From Aestuariibius sp. HNIBRBA575 (lineage in GTDB: Bacteria > Pseudomonadota > Alphaproteobacteria > Rhodobacterales > Rhodobacteraceae), in contig NZ_CP162414.1 in the NCBI RefSeq assembly GCF_040932005.1, positions 2,259,501 to 2,323,500 of the forward strand: a stretch of 64,000 nt of DNA. Direction: 5' to 3'. Of this stretch, positions 7,349-15,726 are shown one piece after another. The notes beneath the pieces were generated by a model. The model was not told the origin of the DNA. It saw nothing but the letters and a program-made list of their open reading frames with translations, and did no database searches. Each line of letters starts with the position of its first letter. Position 1 is the first letter of the stretch. The position numbers were made by a program, and so were the translations under genes.

Positions 7349-8452
7349 TCACAGCATCTTTTCAAACAGATGCAACCGATGAAGCGGCACCCCGCCTACC
7401 TTTTGCGCTTGGGCAAGGCTGGCGGGGTTTTCATCCGCAATCCAAGTATTTGCCATTTTTTCATATCCCGCCTTTTGCAAAGACCGGATCATGTGGCGCA
7501 GCATCACCGGCGCCACACCCAAATTTTGCAAGTCCGGCATCACGCCGACAAAAATCACCACAGCGCGTTTGTTGAAAAACCGATGTTTCAAAAAATGCCA
7601 AGGCAGCATCCACCCCAACCGGGACCGGATCGCACGCAAAAACGGGTTCACATCCGGAATGCAGATCACGCAGGCTGCGGGTTTGTCCTGATAGGTCAAC
7701 ATGGTGGATATGCGCGGGTCCAAAATCCACTTCATGTCTTTGGCCTGAAACGCAAATTCTGTTTTGCTGACAGGGACAAACATCGGGTTTTTTTGAAACG
7801 AGGCATTCAATATCTCGCGGGCGTCTTCGATCCGGGCGGCGATGTTTTTGCGTGTGATGGGAACAAACGAAAATGCCGGATCATCCATGATCGCTTGATG
7901 TTTGGGCCCGGGTTTCAGTGGCGCAACCGCCGTTAGATCAACCTCAAACGTGGTCATCGGAAAAACCGCCTGATAGCCGCATTTGTCCAGCAATGTCTGC
8001 AAATACGGCGGGGACCAGATTTGGTCTGTATAAGGCTCATTTTGAAAGAAATCGGTGACCACCCCAATTTGTTGCATTGCCGTCAGATTAAAATTGCCCG
8101 CGATCCTTGTCATCCCTTGGGCGCGACACCAGTCTTCGGCTTGCTGCAGCAAAGCCTGCGCGACCTCCTTGTCATCAACACAATCGAAATAGCCAAAACA
8201 CCCACGCAGTTCGTGATGGCATTCGTTGCTTTCGTGATGAATATGCGCCGTGATCCGCCCCAGAACCCTGCCGTTTTTATGTGCGGTCCAATAGGTCAGT
8301 TTGCTGGCCCCAGAAAACAGTGGATTAGAGGGGGCCAAAAACCGTTTCAAATCCGATTTTAACGGCGACACATAGGGGGATGCGTGCCCATAGGCGGCAA
8401 AAGGCGCTTCGAAAAACGCTTCAAAATCACCCTCTCGCAGTTCCAAGCTCAT
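7349..8452 (-). CDS. GNAT-like acyltransferase (unknown substrate)
   Basis: 367 residues from ATG 8452 (M-S-L-E-L-R-E-G-D-F); a longer reading to 8569 lacks a convincing ribosome site and has unusual composition. The C-terminal part (V-V-I-F-V-G-V-M-P-D-L-Q-N-L-G-V-A-P-V-M-L-R) resembles the acetyl-CoA-binding motif A of GNAT enzymes, and the protein looks like the cytoplasmic 'N-acetyltransferase' family of about 370 residues common in Alphaproteobacteria. Substrate unknown. It converges on znuA with 11 bases between and has no obvious operon partner. Confidence 0.65.
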   Translation of the reverse strand: MSLELREGDFEAFFEAPFAAYGHASPYVSPLKSDLKRFLAPSNPLFSGASKLTYWTAHKNGRVLGRITAHIHHESNECHHELRGCFGYFDCVDDKEVAQALLQQAEDWCRAQGMTRIAGNFNLTAMQQIGVVTDFFQNEPYTDQIWSPPYLQTLLDKCGYQAVFPMTTFEVDLTAVAPLKPGPKHQAIMDDPAFSFVPITRKNIAARIEDAREILNASFQKNPMFVPVSKTEFAFQAKDMKWILDPRISTMLTYQDKPAACVICIPDVNPFLRAIRSRLGWMLPWHFLKHRFFNKRAVVIFVGVMPDLQNLGVAPVMLRHMIRSLQKAGYEKMANTWIADENPASLAQAQKVGGVPLHRLHLFEKML

Positions 8453-8616
8453 CGCGCACCTTCGCTTTGATCCCGTATTACGGGGGGCGACGGTAAATTG
8501 GCAGGCCTGAAATCCATACCTTGTCAGGCCATTCGCCCCCCATAGGCATGTTACCCCCGCTGGTTCCATACGGTTTTGGGGCGCGTGCGATATGGCGAGG
8601 TTGGTTCATCTAAGGC

Positions 8617-10218
8617 TTAAAAATCGGTGGGTGCACCGCCTTCTGCTTTGCGACGCGCAACAAAATCCGCCAATTGATCCTTGATCGCGATGTCCATTGG
8701 CGGCGGCGTAAAGTTGTCGATGATGTCGCGATAGACCTGATGGGCTCGCTGCGCCGTCCAAATCGATCCGGCCGCTTCAAACGCTTCGTAATTGCGCCAG
8801 TCACTGACCATGGGCTGATAAAACGCCTCTTCATACCGTTGTTGGGTATGTTCGATCCCAAAGTAATGCCCATTGGGGCCGACTTCCTGAATGGCCTCGA
8901 ACGCGATTGACTCATCGGATGCATCCCATAACACTGGTTCCATATAGCGTTGAATCATCTGAATAACTTCGCAATCCATCACGAATTTTTCAGGGCTTGC
9001 GATCAACCCGCCTTCTAACCAACCGGCCGCGTGATACACGATGTTCGTGCGTGACTGCACCGCCGACCACAATGAATTTGACGTTTCCCACATGGCCTGC
9101 CCGTCGGGTACATTTGCCGCACAGACCCCTGACCCGCGCATGGGCAACCCGTAAAAACGCGCCATCTGCCCGGTCATTTGCGTTGCGCGCATATATTCCG
9201 GCGTTCCAAAGGCAGGGGCCCCGGATTTCATATCGACGTTTGATGTAAACGTCCCGATGACGCTGGGCACACCGGGGGCGACCCATTGCACCAACGCCAG
9301 CGCAGACAGGGATTCCGCCAACGACAACGTGACAGCCCCCGTCATGGTCACCGGCGCCATGGCCCCTGCCAACGTGAACGGAGTCACCATCACGGCCTGA
9401 CCGCGACGCGCCAGACGTAGCAATCCGTCCATCATTGGCGCGTCATGTTTTAACGGCGAGGTCGAATTGATATTGGTGTACATGCGCGGCTTGGCCTGAA
9501 ACTCTTCTTCGCTCAGCCCGCCAGCGATTTTAACCATTTCCATAACGTCTTCGACACGTTCCTGCCCCAGAGAATAGGCATGTACAACTTTGTCGGTGAG
9601 CGTCAGTTTATCAAATAACACATCCAGATGCCGCACCGAGGCATGGATATCCACGGGTTCAACCGGATAGCCACCAGCAAAATGTATGCAGTTAAAATGC
9701 TGTGTTAGTTTCAATAGGTTGGCACAATGTTCGCGGGTGCCAGATACCTTTTTGCCCAGTTCTAGGTCGAAATAATTTGGCGGTGACGACACGTTCCCAA
9801 ACAGAATATGGTGGCCGCCGACGGGGATCGCTTTTTCTGGGTTGCGCGGTGTCATGGTGAATTGATCCGGCGCGCGACCGATCATTTCCACGACCCATTC
9901 GCGGTCCATTTTAACATTTGTGCCGTCAACTTTGCAGCCCGCTTTGCGAAACAAGTCCAAGCTTTCGTCATGCAGAAACTCGATCCCGATTTCTTCGAGA
10001 ATGCGCATGGCCCCATTATGCACCGCCTCGACAGCCTCTGGTCGCAGCGGTTCGGTGGGTGAATCGTAATTCACGGGGATGCGCCATGGCATTTGCTGGC
10101 TCACCGCTGTGCTTCGCTTGGCGGTGTTTGCAGCACGGCCGCCAGATCTGCGCCGTGCCGGACGTGTGCCATCAGAACGGGCGCCATCAGGACGGGCCGG
10201 GGGGGATATATCAGCCAT
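8617..10218 (-). CDS. MttB-family trimethylamine/quaternary-amine methyltransferase homologue (non-pyrrolysine)
   Basis: 533 residues, full length for the MttB superfamily, which transfers a methyl group from a methylated amine to a corrinoid protein. The reading frame has no internal amber codon, so it lacks pyrrolysine and belongs with glycine-betaine-type MtgB-like members rather than true trimethylamine methyltransferases. The first 40 residues are a disordered Pro/Arg/Ser-rich extension. Start: ATG 10218 with a strong AAGGAGA site. No corrinoid protein or corrinoid methyltransferase gene is adjacent; partners must be encoded elsewhere. The substrate (glycine betaine, proline betaine, carnitine or other) cannot be assigned here. 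Confidence 0.85.
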   Translation of the reverse strand: MADISPPARPDGARSDGTRPARRRSGGRAANTAKRSTAVSQQMPWRIPVNYDSPTEPLRPEAVEAVHNGAMRILEEIGIEFLHDESLDLFRKAGCKVDGTNVKMDREWVVEMIGRAPDQFTMTPRNPEKAIPVGGHHILFGNVSSPPNYFDLELGKKVSGTREHCANLLKLTQHFNCIHFAGGYPVEPVDIHASVRHLDVLFDKLTLTDKVVHAYSLGQERVEDVMEMVKIAGGLSEEEFQAKPRMYTNINSTSPLKHDAPMMDGLLRLARRGQAVMVTPFTLAGAMAPVTMTGAVTLSLAESLSALALVQWVAPGVPSVIGTFTSNVDMKSGAPAFGTPEYMRATQMTGQMARFYGLPMRGSGVCAANVPDGQAMWETSNSLWSAVQSRTNIVYHAAGWLEGGLIASPEKFVMDCEVIQMIQRYMEPVLWDASDESIAFEAIQEVGPNGHYFGIEHTQQRYEEAFYQPMVSDWRNYEAFEAAGSIWTAQRAHQVYRDIIDNFTPPPMDIAIKDQLADFVARRKAEGGAPTDF

Positions 10219-10299
10219 AGAAATCTCCTTGTTCCTATAGCTTGGCCCCCGCCGGAACGGATTGCCGCACCTTTTGCGACATCGTTTGTCGGAAACGGA

Positions 10300-10998
10300 T
10301 CATCCCGATTGCTGATCCAACCAACCCGGCAGGTCCGCAATGGATGGCAAAACTAAATCCGCCCATGGGGCCAATGTGTCGTGATCCGCCACTCCGGTGA
10401 GCACACCAATCGTGAACATCCCCGCGGCCCGCCCGGCCTTTAGGTCATGTAAACTGTCCCCTACCATCGCGCAGGTTTTTGGGTCTAATTTTAGGGTCTC
10501 ACAAAACCCAAATAACTGGCCCGGCTCTGGCTTTCCGCCCCATCCTGAATCAAAACCCGCAATGAAATCAAATGCATCCTCAATTCCTGCCTCTTTTAGA
10601 TGCGTCCGTGCTGGGGCTTCTGAATCGTTGGTTGCCACACCGATTTTAATATTTCGACGCTGCAATTGCGCGACAAATTCTCTCAAATCTGTGGCCTCAA
10701 CCTGAGGCGCATTTGCGGCCATTTCATCCATGATCGCGACCAAGTCCGCATGATCAACATCCTCAAGAACCCCGATCAAGGCATCTGCAATTTCATCCGC
10801 CGTATGGGCCACAACGATGCTGTCTGGAAAAAACACCTGTTGCTCTGGATCATATCCCAGCGCGTCAGCCAGTGCCGAAATCCGGGTTTGGTCGCCCTGC
10901 CCCAAATCGGCCAGCATCCCAGCGGTCCAAGCCCCCCAAGTTGCGTTGAAATCAAACAACGTTCCGTCTTTGTCAAACACGATCCCGCTAAATGTCAT
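10300..10998 (-). CDS. HAD-superfamily phosphatase (phosphoglycolate phosphatase-like)
   Basis: 232 residues from ATG 10998 (M-T-F-S-G-I-V-F-D-K-D-G-T). All four HAD motifs are visible: catalytic D-K-D-G-T, motif II near V-A-T-N-D, the motif III Lys in G-G-K-P-E-P, and motif IV G-D-S-L-H-D. The helical cap between motif I and II is of subtype I, as in Gph phosphoglycolate phosphatases. The enzyme hydrolyses a small phosphomonoester in the cytoplasm. The gene is on the same strand as the methyltransferase downstream (81-base gap), but a functional link is not evident. Confidence 0.85.
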   Translation of the reverse strand: MTFSGIVFDKDGTLFDFNATWGAWTAGMLADLGQGDQTRISALADALGYDPEQQVFFPDSIVVAHTADEIADALIGVLEDVDHADLVAIMDEMAANAPQVEATDLREFVAQLQRRNIKIGVATNDSEAPARTHLKEAGIEDAFDFIAGFDSGWGGKPEPGQLFGFCETLKLDPKTCAMVGDSLHDLKAGRAAGMFTIGVLTGVADHDTLAPWADLVLPSIADLPGWLDQQSG

Positions 10999-11153
10999 CG
11001 CTTCGCTTTCTTTGTTGGGAATGGAAACCGGATTTTCCGCACAACCCGTTGAGCCAAAAGTGGTTAGGCAACCAGTCATCTATGTGAATGTTTGCGCAGA
11101 TAGCGGTCAGAATTAACCAATTGGCAAGGACTTCAAACCGGGTCTGGCCCGAT

Positions 11154-11432
11154 TTAGGTCCAATGAATCTGCTGTGCGCCGGGCAATGCATAACGCGCGC
11201 GCAGTGGCTGATCATAGTCCAGATTGTGCTGATCGCAGAACGCCACAATCCACGCATCATCCATTGTCAGAAACTCTAATACTGAACCCAGGAAGGCCGG
11301 ATCGCCCGCCATTGTCCGAATCTCATCTGCGGCGGCCCCCGTCGATCCAAGAAAGACCGGGCACAATTCTTCGTTCTGCGCGACCCATGCCAAGGCCATA
11401 ATCGCGATTTCTTCTGCTCGTGAACCATTCAT
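11154..11432 (-). CDS. DUF3572 family protein
   Basis: 92 residues, matching the small helical DUF3572 family of Alphaproteobacteria, with the typical A-E-x-I-A-I-x-A-L-x-W-x-A start and the L-x-F-L-x-x-D-D core. Function unknown. It is divergent from pleD, a neighbourhood repeatedly seen for this family and the reason for high confidence. No signal peptide or membrane helix. Confidence 0.85.
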   Translation of the reverse strand: MNGSRAEEIAIMALAWVAQNEELCPVFLGSTGAAADEIRTMAGDPAFLGSVLEFLTMDDAWIVAFCDQHNLDYDQPLRARYALPGAQQIHWT

Positions 11433-11524
11433 CAGGAAAGCTTACTCCTACGGAAACTGTTTTTTAACCATTAAGCCACAAATTGGATTTGGGAACGGGT
11501 TTCGGCTCATGGAAGGAAACTCTT

Positions 11525-12922
11525 ATGTCGGCGCGTATTTTGATTGTCGATAGCGTTGCAACGAACCGTATTGTGCTCAAGGTTAAACTCTTGGCCGCAC
11601 AATATGAAGTCGTACCCTGCGCTTCGCTGCAAGAGGCACAACAAAAAGTGGTGGATGACCGCCCTGATTTGATCCTGATCGATATTGCGGATCAGCAGGA
11701 TGAGGCATTTGTCTGGTTCAGCGCGTTAAAATCCAGTCCGGAAACGGCGGCGATTCCTATTGTTGTTTTGGGATCCTTCCCTGCATCAACGTTTCGGTTA
11801 GCGGCCTTGGAATCTGGCGCAGACGACATTTTGAACAAACCGGTCCATGATGTGATGTTGCAGGCGCGCATTCGCAGCCTGTTGCGCAGCCGTGACGCGG
11901 CAGCTGAATTGAAAATGCGCGAAGATACCCACCGCGCGCTTGGCTTTGCTGAGCAGGCCGAAACCTTTGTTCCGGCGGGGAAAATTGCGATTGTAACTCC
12001 GTCATTAACGGGCAATCGCAAACGGCTATCCGCGATCGAGGCAGAATTGGGTCATCGGTGCGAATTTTACACTATGGACAAAGTGCTGAGCGGGGAATTG
12101 TTGACCAATGTACCCGACGTGTTTGTCATTGACGGCGTAGGCGTGGAACAGAACCGGTTTGGCAATGACGTCTATCGATTGGTGTCCGAGCTGCGCACGC
12201 GCACCGAAACCCGACATGCTGCGCAATTGGTTATTTTGCCCGACGAAACCGAAGGTACAGCGGCAATGGTACTGGATATTGGCGCCAATGATCTGGTCGC
12301 CGGACAGGTCACCGTTCGCGAATTGGTATTGCGAATTCACACTCTGCTCGCACGAAAACAGCAACAGGATCGCCTGCGTGACACTGTGCGCGATGGGTTA
12401 AAGGCTGCGGTGACCGACCCGTTAACGGGTCTGTATAACCGGCGCTACGCGGTTCCACATCTGACCCGCATGGCGGAAATCAGCCGTGAAACCGGGCGCA
12501 ATTTTGCGATGATGGTGTTGGATATCGACCATTTCAAATCCATCAATGACACATATGGACACGCAGCTGGGGACCATGTGTTGACAATGGTTGCTCAGCG
12601 ATTGGCCGAAAATCTGCGGGCGATTGACCTCTTGGCTCGCATCGGCGGAGAAGAGTTCTTGGTTGCGATGCCTGACACCAGCCCCAGCCAAGCCCGTCAA
12701 GCCGCGGAACGTTTGCGGGAATTGATCGGTCAAACCGCGTTTGATATTCCAGATCGTCAGATCACTCTGCCGGTGACAATGTCGATTGGTGTGGCGCTTG
12801 GTGGGCCAGATTCCATGGATAACGGAGAGGTCGAGCGGGTGTTTGATCGGGCCGATGCCGCGCTGTATCAGGCGAAATCATCGGGCCGCAATATGGTGAA
12901 TATTTCGCTCTCAGCCGCCTGA
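11525..12922 (+). CDS. pleD: PleD-type response regulator diguanylate cyclase
   Basis: 465 residues arranged as receiver (about 1-125), degenerate second receiver (about 150-285) and GGDEF domain (about 300-465). The cyclase site G-G-E-E-F is intact near residues 373-377. Its inhibitory I-site R-A-I-D sits five residues before it, so the enzyme should make cyclic di-GMP from two GTP and be product-inhibited. In the first receiver the phospho-acceptor Asp53 and the Lys of N-K-P are present, but the usual acidic pair Asp9-Asp10 is Asp9-Ser10, and the M-P-G-M-D-G loop after Asp53 is replaced. Start: ATG 11525 after GGAAG. It overlaps the convergent metal-sensor gene by 12 bases. Confidence 0.93.
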   Translation: MSARILIVDSVATNRIVLKVKLLAAQYEVVPCASLQEAQQKVVDDRPDLILIDIADQQDEAFVWFSALKSSPETAAIPIVVLGSFPASTFRLAALESGADDILNKPVHDVMLQARIRSLLRSRDAAAELKMREDTHRALGFAEQAETFVPAGKIAIVTPSLTGNRKRLSAIEAELGHRCEFYTMDKVLSGELLTNVPDVFVIDGVGVEQNRFGNDVYRLVSELRTRTETRHAAQLVILPDETEGTAAMVLDIGANDLVAGQVTVRELVLRIHTLLARKQQQDRLRDTVRDGLKAAVTDPLTGLYNRRYAVPHLTRMAEISRETGRNFAMMVLDIDHFKSINDTYGHAAGDHVLTMVAQRLAENLRAIDLLARIGGEEFLVAMPDTSPSQARQAAERLRELIGQTAFDIPDRQITLPVTMSIGVALGGPDSMDNGEVERVFDRADAALYQAKSSGRNMVNISLSAA

Positions 12923-13456
12923 TTGTGATCTGGAATCGCTGCGATCCGCTGGGCTGTGGTGCCGATTATCGCGCTGAATATCCCGAAACGCCCGGTCCAA
13001 ACGATCGGCAAATGCGCTGCGTTCTTCTGCGGTCATATTGCGAATAATATCGACCAAAGCCGCCTGCCCCGCATCGACCAACCGGGTGGTTCGATTACGT
13101 TGATCTGACAATTGATCCTCGATCACGGTTGCATCAAATGGATCCGCATTCAGCGCTGCGATGAATGCGGTTTTGTTGATCCGGCGTTCCCGCGGCCCCA
13201 AGGGGCGCAAATCATCCCGCCCCCGCAGCGCTTCTCCGATCTGACGACGCTGTTCAGGCGCTAAGGCACGCACATATGGGCCGAGGTTCAGGTCAAACCG
13301 GGGCGGACCGCCCGCTTTGCCAGACAGGACCGCGCCAACAATCACCCCGCCCACCAACAGGTTCAGTGCCAGTGATACAACCAGCAAAATACGTGTGGCG
13401 CGGCTGATCGATTTTTTGGGGTTAGTCGTGTTTGACTGCATGTTTTCAGACGTCAT
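12911..13456 (-). CDS. Periplasmic heavy-metal sensor (CnrX/Spy-CpxP-like)
   Basis: 181 residues. One N-terminal hydrophobic helix (about residues 18-42) anchors it in the inner membrane. The rest is a charged, helical periplasmic domain with two Spy/CpxP-type repeats (L-A-P-E-Q-R-R-Q and M-T-A-E-E-R-S-A, variants of LTxxQ) and a His-containing C-terminus (D-N-R-H-H-S). Such 'heavy-metal resistance' proteins bind metal or misfolded protein and signal to an anti-sigma factor. The start ATG 13456 has GGAGGG five bases upstream, overlapping the anti-sigma stop region, so it is the third gene of the sigma operon. Confidence 0.8.
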   Translation of the reverse strand: MTSENMQSNTTNPKKSISRATRILLVVSLALNLLVGGVIVGAVLSGKAGGPPRFDLNLGPYVRALAPEQRRQIGEALRGRDDLRPLGPRERRINKTAFIAALNADPFDATVIEDQLSDQRNRTTRLVDAGQAALVDIIRNMTAEERSAFADRLDRAFRDIQRDNRHHSPADRSDSRSQSGG

Positions 13457-13457
13457 T

Positions 13458-13814
13458 TCAGCCCTCCAATCCCAATAATGTGCTTTCCGGATAAAGCGAA
13501 ATTGTTGTCGCATCCCCGGTGATCCCCGTCATCCAGGTTTCAACCGATTCTGGTGGTGCGATGCCAAACCACAGGCCAATCGCGCAGGCTGTGGTCAATC
13601 CGCCCAACGATGTCCAGCCACCAATGGCCGCCAGCATGGTCCCCCACAGTCCCAATTGCGGGGCAGCAGCATCCGGTCGGGGCATATGATTGGCCGCATC
13701 AGAAATAATCCGCGCCATTAATGCATCCGAAACGTCTGGATCGTCGCCGCGCAATTCAGCAAACAGGGTGTCCACCATCGCAAGATCAGCATCGTCATCA
13801 TGTGTCTGTGCCAT
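13458..13814 (-). CDS. Probable membrane anti-sigma factor
   Basis: 118 residues from ATG 13814, which has a clear GGAG site; an upstream ATG at 13874 overlapping the sigma gene would add 20 residues. The N-terminal half is acidic and helical (cytoplasmic sigma-binding region expected), followed by one membrane segment around residues 70-95 (A-C-A-I-G-L-W-F-G-I) and a short periplasmic tail. There is no zinc-type H-x3-C-x2-C motif, so it is not a ZAS anti-sigma. The position directly behind the ECF sigma gene and before a metal sensor is the main evidence for function. Confidence 0.65.
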   Translation of the reverse strand: MAQTHDDDADLAMVDTLFAELRGDDPDVSDALMARIISDAANHMPRPDAAAPQLGLWGTMLAAIGGWTSLGGLTTACAIGLWFGIAPPESVETWMTGITGDATTISLYPESTLLGLEG

Positions 13815-13866
13815 TTTTGCTCCGATCTTTTTTGGGCCCGCTGTGTCGGGGTTAAAATCTTTTGGG

Positions 13867-14478
13867 TCAATCATCTTCGAACCCCAGTTCTGCTTTGCGT
13901 CCGGCCAGTAATCCGGCCAGGGCGCGTTTCCCCCGTGCGGTCAAACTTTCGACTGCGCGCGGTGAAATGTCCATAATTTCGGCAATTTCAGGGTTACCGA
14001 GCCCCTCTAAATGACGCAATGAAACCGCTTGGGCCTGACGGTCGGGCAATTGTCCCAGCGCGGTTTTTAACGCGGCAAACCGGGTTTTACGCTGGATTTG
14101 TTCAGGCGCTGATGGCGTCGGATCCGTGGGTTCCGCGATATCATCCAGCCCAACCCCACGGCGTTTGCGCAATTGATCCGTGCACAGATTTGCAATCACC
14201 CGGTACAGCCAAGTCGACACTTGTGCCTCATTGAGACGCCAATCAGGGGCGATTTTCCACAACCTGATCATGGCCTCTTGCACCACATCTTCGGCGGCGG
14301 TTGAATTTTTGAGCAGCCGCGTCGCCTGTGCCAATGCACGGGGTGCCAAACGCGCCGTCAAAATCCGTGCCGCCGACAAATCGCCAGCCGCATAGGCCAG
14401 TAACAGCGCACCATCATCGCGCGGATCCGGGGTGCCGGCCGCAGCGTTTGAAGATTGTATATCACCGCCAGAAGCCAT
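13867..14478 (-). CDS. ECF-type RNA polymerase sigma factor
   Basis: About 203 residues from ATG 14478 (ATG 14505 is also possible; neither has a strong ribosome site). Sigma region 2 includes A-E-D-V-V-Q-E-A-M-I-R-L-W and W-L-Y-R-V-I-A-N-L-C-T-D; region 4 includes L-P-D-R-Q-A-Q-A-V-S-L-R and the helix-turn-helix I-A-E-I-M-D-I-S. There is no region 1 or 3, as usual for ECF factors. Probably held inactive by the membrane protein encoded just downstream. The EF-hand gene on the same strand upstream is a candidate target or co-regulated gene. Confidence 0.9.
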   Translation of the reverse strand: MASGGDIQSSNAAAGTPDPRDDGALLLAYAAGDLSAARILTARLAPRALAQATRLLKNSTAAEDVVQEAMIRLWKIAPDWRLNEAQVSTWLYRVIANLCTDQLRKRRGVGLDDIAEPTDPTPSAPEQIQRKTRFAALKTALGQLPDRQAQAVSLRHLEGLGNPEIAEIMDISPRAVESLTARGKRALAGLLAGRKAELGFEDD

Positions 14479-14527
14479 GTATGTGTCGTAGCGCCTATCA
14501 AACATTTGAGCAATCAGCCGAAAGAGT

Positions 14528-14566
14528 GAAGGAAAGGGACTGGGAACGAAATGGTCCCTTTCCTTC
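14528..14566 (-). terminator. Strong hairpin between the EF-hand and sigma genes
   Basis: A perfect 13-bp stem (GAAGGAAAGGGAC against GTCCCTTTCCTTC) with a 13-base loop lies 10 bases after the EF-hand gene's stop on the minus strand. There is no clean T-run after it, so it may be a weak or Rho-assisted terminator or an mRNA-stabilising structure that separates the EF-hand transcript from the sigma operon. Confidence 0.55.
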
Positions 14567-14576
14567 GGCTTTGATG

Positions 14577-15080
14577 TTAGCCGCGATCGCGGCCTTCACC
14601 ATGACGCCCGCCATCGTGACGCCCACCATCGTGACGGCCATGGCGGCCCTCTTTGGCGGATTCAAATTCTTCGGCGCTGATTACACCGTCTTCGTTCGCA
14701 TCCATACGTGCGAAACCTGACCCTCTGCGTTCGCTTTGTCCCATTTCATCCATCTGCAGCACGCCATCTTCGTTGGCATCCATCCGGCTGACCATACGTT
14801 CAATGCGTCGCTCTATGCGGGACTGGTTCTGGGATTGCGCGGCGGCCAACATTTCTTCTGCGCTCAATGCGCCATCCCCATCTGTATCCGCAGCGGAGAA
14901 CCGCTCCAACATAGGGGCTTGCAGCTCTTCTTGGCTCAGGGTGCCGTTTGCATCTGTGTCCAACTCTTCAAATGTTGGGCGGTTTTGGTCACCCATTCCG
15001 CCCATGCCACCGGGACGGGCTTCGGCCGCTGTCACACCAAGACCTGCAATCAGGGCAGCGATCAAAATCTGAGTTTTCAT
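14577..15080 (-). CDS. Secreted EF-hand calcium-binding protein
   Basis: 167 residues with a signal peptide (M-K-T-Q-I-L-I-A-A-L-I-A-G, cleavage after A-E-A, about residue 21). Four EF-hand loops are visible: D-T-D-A-N-G-T-L, D-T-D-G-D-G-A-L, D-A-N-E-D-G-V-L and D-A-N-E-D-G-V-I, each with the expected Glu at position 12 or near it. The C-terminus is a Gly/His/Arg repeat (H-D-G-G-R units) that could bind transition metals. Start: ATG 15080 after GAGAGGA. It lies upstream of the sigma / metal-sensor operon on the same strand, suggesting a role in divalent-metal sensing or envelope buffering. Confidence 0.88.
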   Translation of the reverse strand: MKTQILIAALIAGLGVTAAEARPGGMGGMGDQNRPTFEELDTDANGTLSQEELQAPMLERFSAADTDGDGALSAEEMLAAAQSQNQSRIERRIERMVSRMDANEDGVLQMDEMGQSERRGSGFARMDANEDGVISAEEFESAKEGRHGRHDGGRHDGGRHGEGRDRG

Positions 15081-15152
15081 TTGGTATCCTCTCAAGGTTT
15101 AGTCTGTTGTTCATTTAGTTTGCCCGCGGCCCTCAACTGCCGAAGACATACC

Positions 15153-15177
15153 TAGAACGCAGCCCAGGCAAGGTTCC
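15153..15177 (-). promoter_or_regulatory. Possible ECF-type promoter of the EF-hand gene
   Basis: On the minus strand GGAACCTT is followed by CGTTCTA, 73 bases or more upstream of the EF-hand start. The words resemble ECF -35 (GGAAC) and -10 (CGTT/TCTA) elements, but only 13 bases separate GGAAC from CGTT, shorter than the usual 16-17, so this is tentative. Confidence 0.25.
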
Positions 15178-15312
15178 GTCGCAGATTTTTAAAAAAGTTT
15201 GCCCCAAACCCCAAAACCCATGCGCGACATCCCGACGCGGCGGCAATGTGGGGGTTTTATTTGACTGTTCGCACAGACATGTCAGAACCTAATAATGAGA
15301 GAGAGAATTGAA

Positions 15313-15726
15313 ATGACAAGCCAAGACACAAATAACGATGTGCAGGCTGGTGTGGTTGTTGACGATCGCCCTATGAAACCTGCAATGTGGCGCGGATTTC
15401 GCCGTCGTTGTCCAAATTGCGGACAAGGCGCGATGTTTGACGGCTACCTAAAGGTTGCCGATGAATGCACTGTGTGCCGCCAAGAGTTGCACCATCAGCG
15501 GGCAGATGACGGTCCAGCCTATCTGACCATTCTGGTGGTAGGCCACCTGTTGGCGGTTTTGATCCATGTGGTTTGGAACAATTTTCGTCCCGATCCGATG
15601 GTGATGGCCACAATCTTTACTATTGGGTGTGTGGGGCTGTCTTTGTACCTGTTGCCACGGCTCAAAGGGGTGGTTGTCGCGATCCAATGGTCGCGTCGGA
15701 TGCATGGATTTGGCGACAAATCATGA
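15313..15726 (+). CDS. DUF983 membrane protein
   Basis: 137 residues from ATG 15313 (an earlier ATG at 15295 lacks a ribosome site). It carries a C-P-N-C-G-Q-G-x-M-F-x-G-Y-L motif followed by C-x2-C, a zinc-ribbon-like site at about residues 35-60, then two membrane helices (about 72-93 and 97-118). DUF983 proteins are common in Alphaproteobacteria, sometimes near cytochrome oxidase genes; function unknown. The stop overlaps the next gene's start by ATGA, so the two are co-translated. Confidence 0.88.
   Translation: MTSQDTNNDVQAGVVVDDRPMKPAMWRGFRRRCPNCGQGAMFDGYLKVADECTVCRQELHHQRADDGPAYLTILVVGHLLAVLIHVVWNNFRPDPMVMATIFTIGCVGLSLYLLPRLKGVVVAIQWSRRMHGFGDKS

Noticed and set aside
8617..10218. A possible pyrrolysine codon in the MttB homologue
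   Set aside because: The frame is continuous with no internal amber codon, so the protein is of the non-pyrrolysine type.
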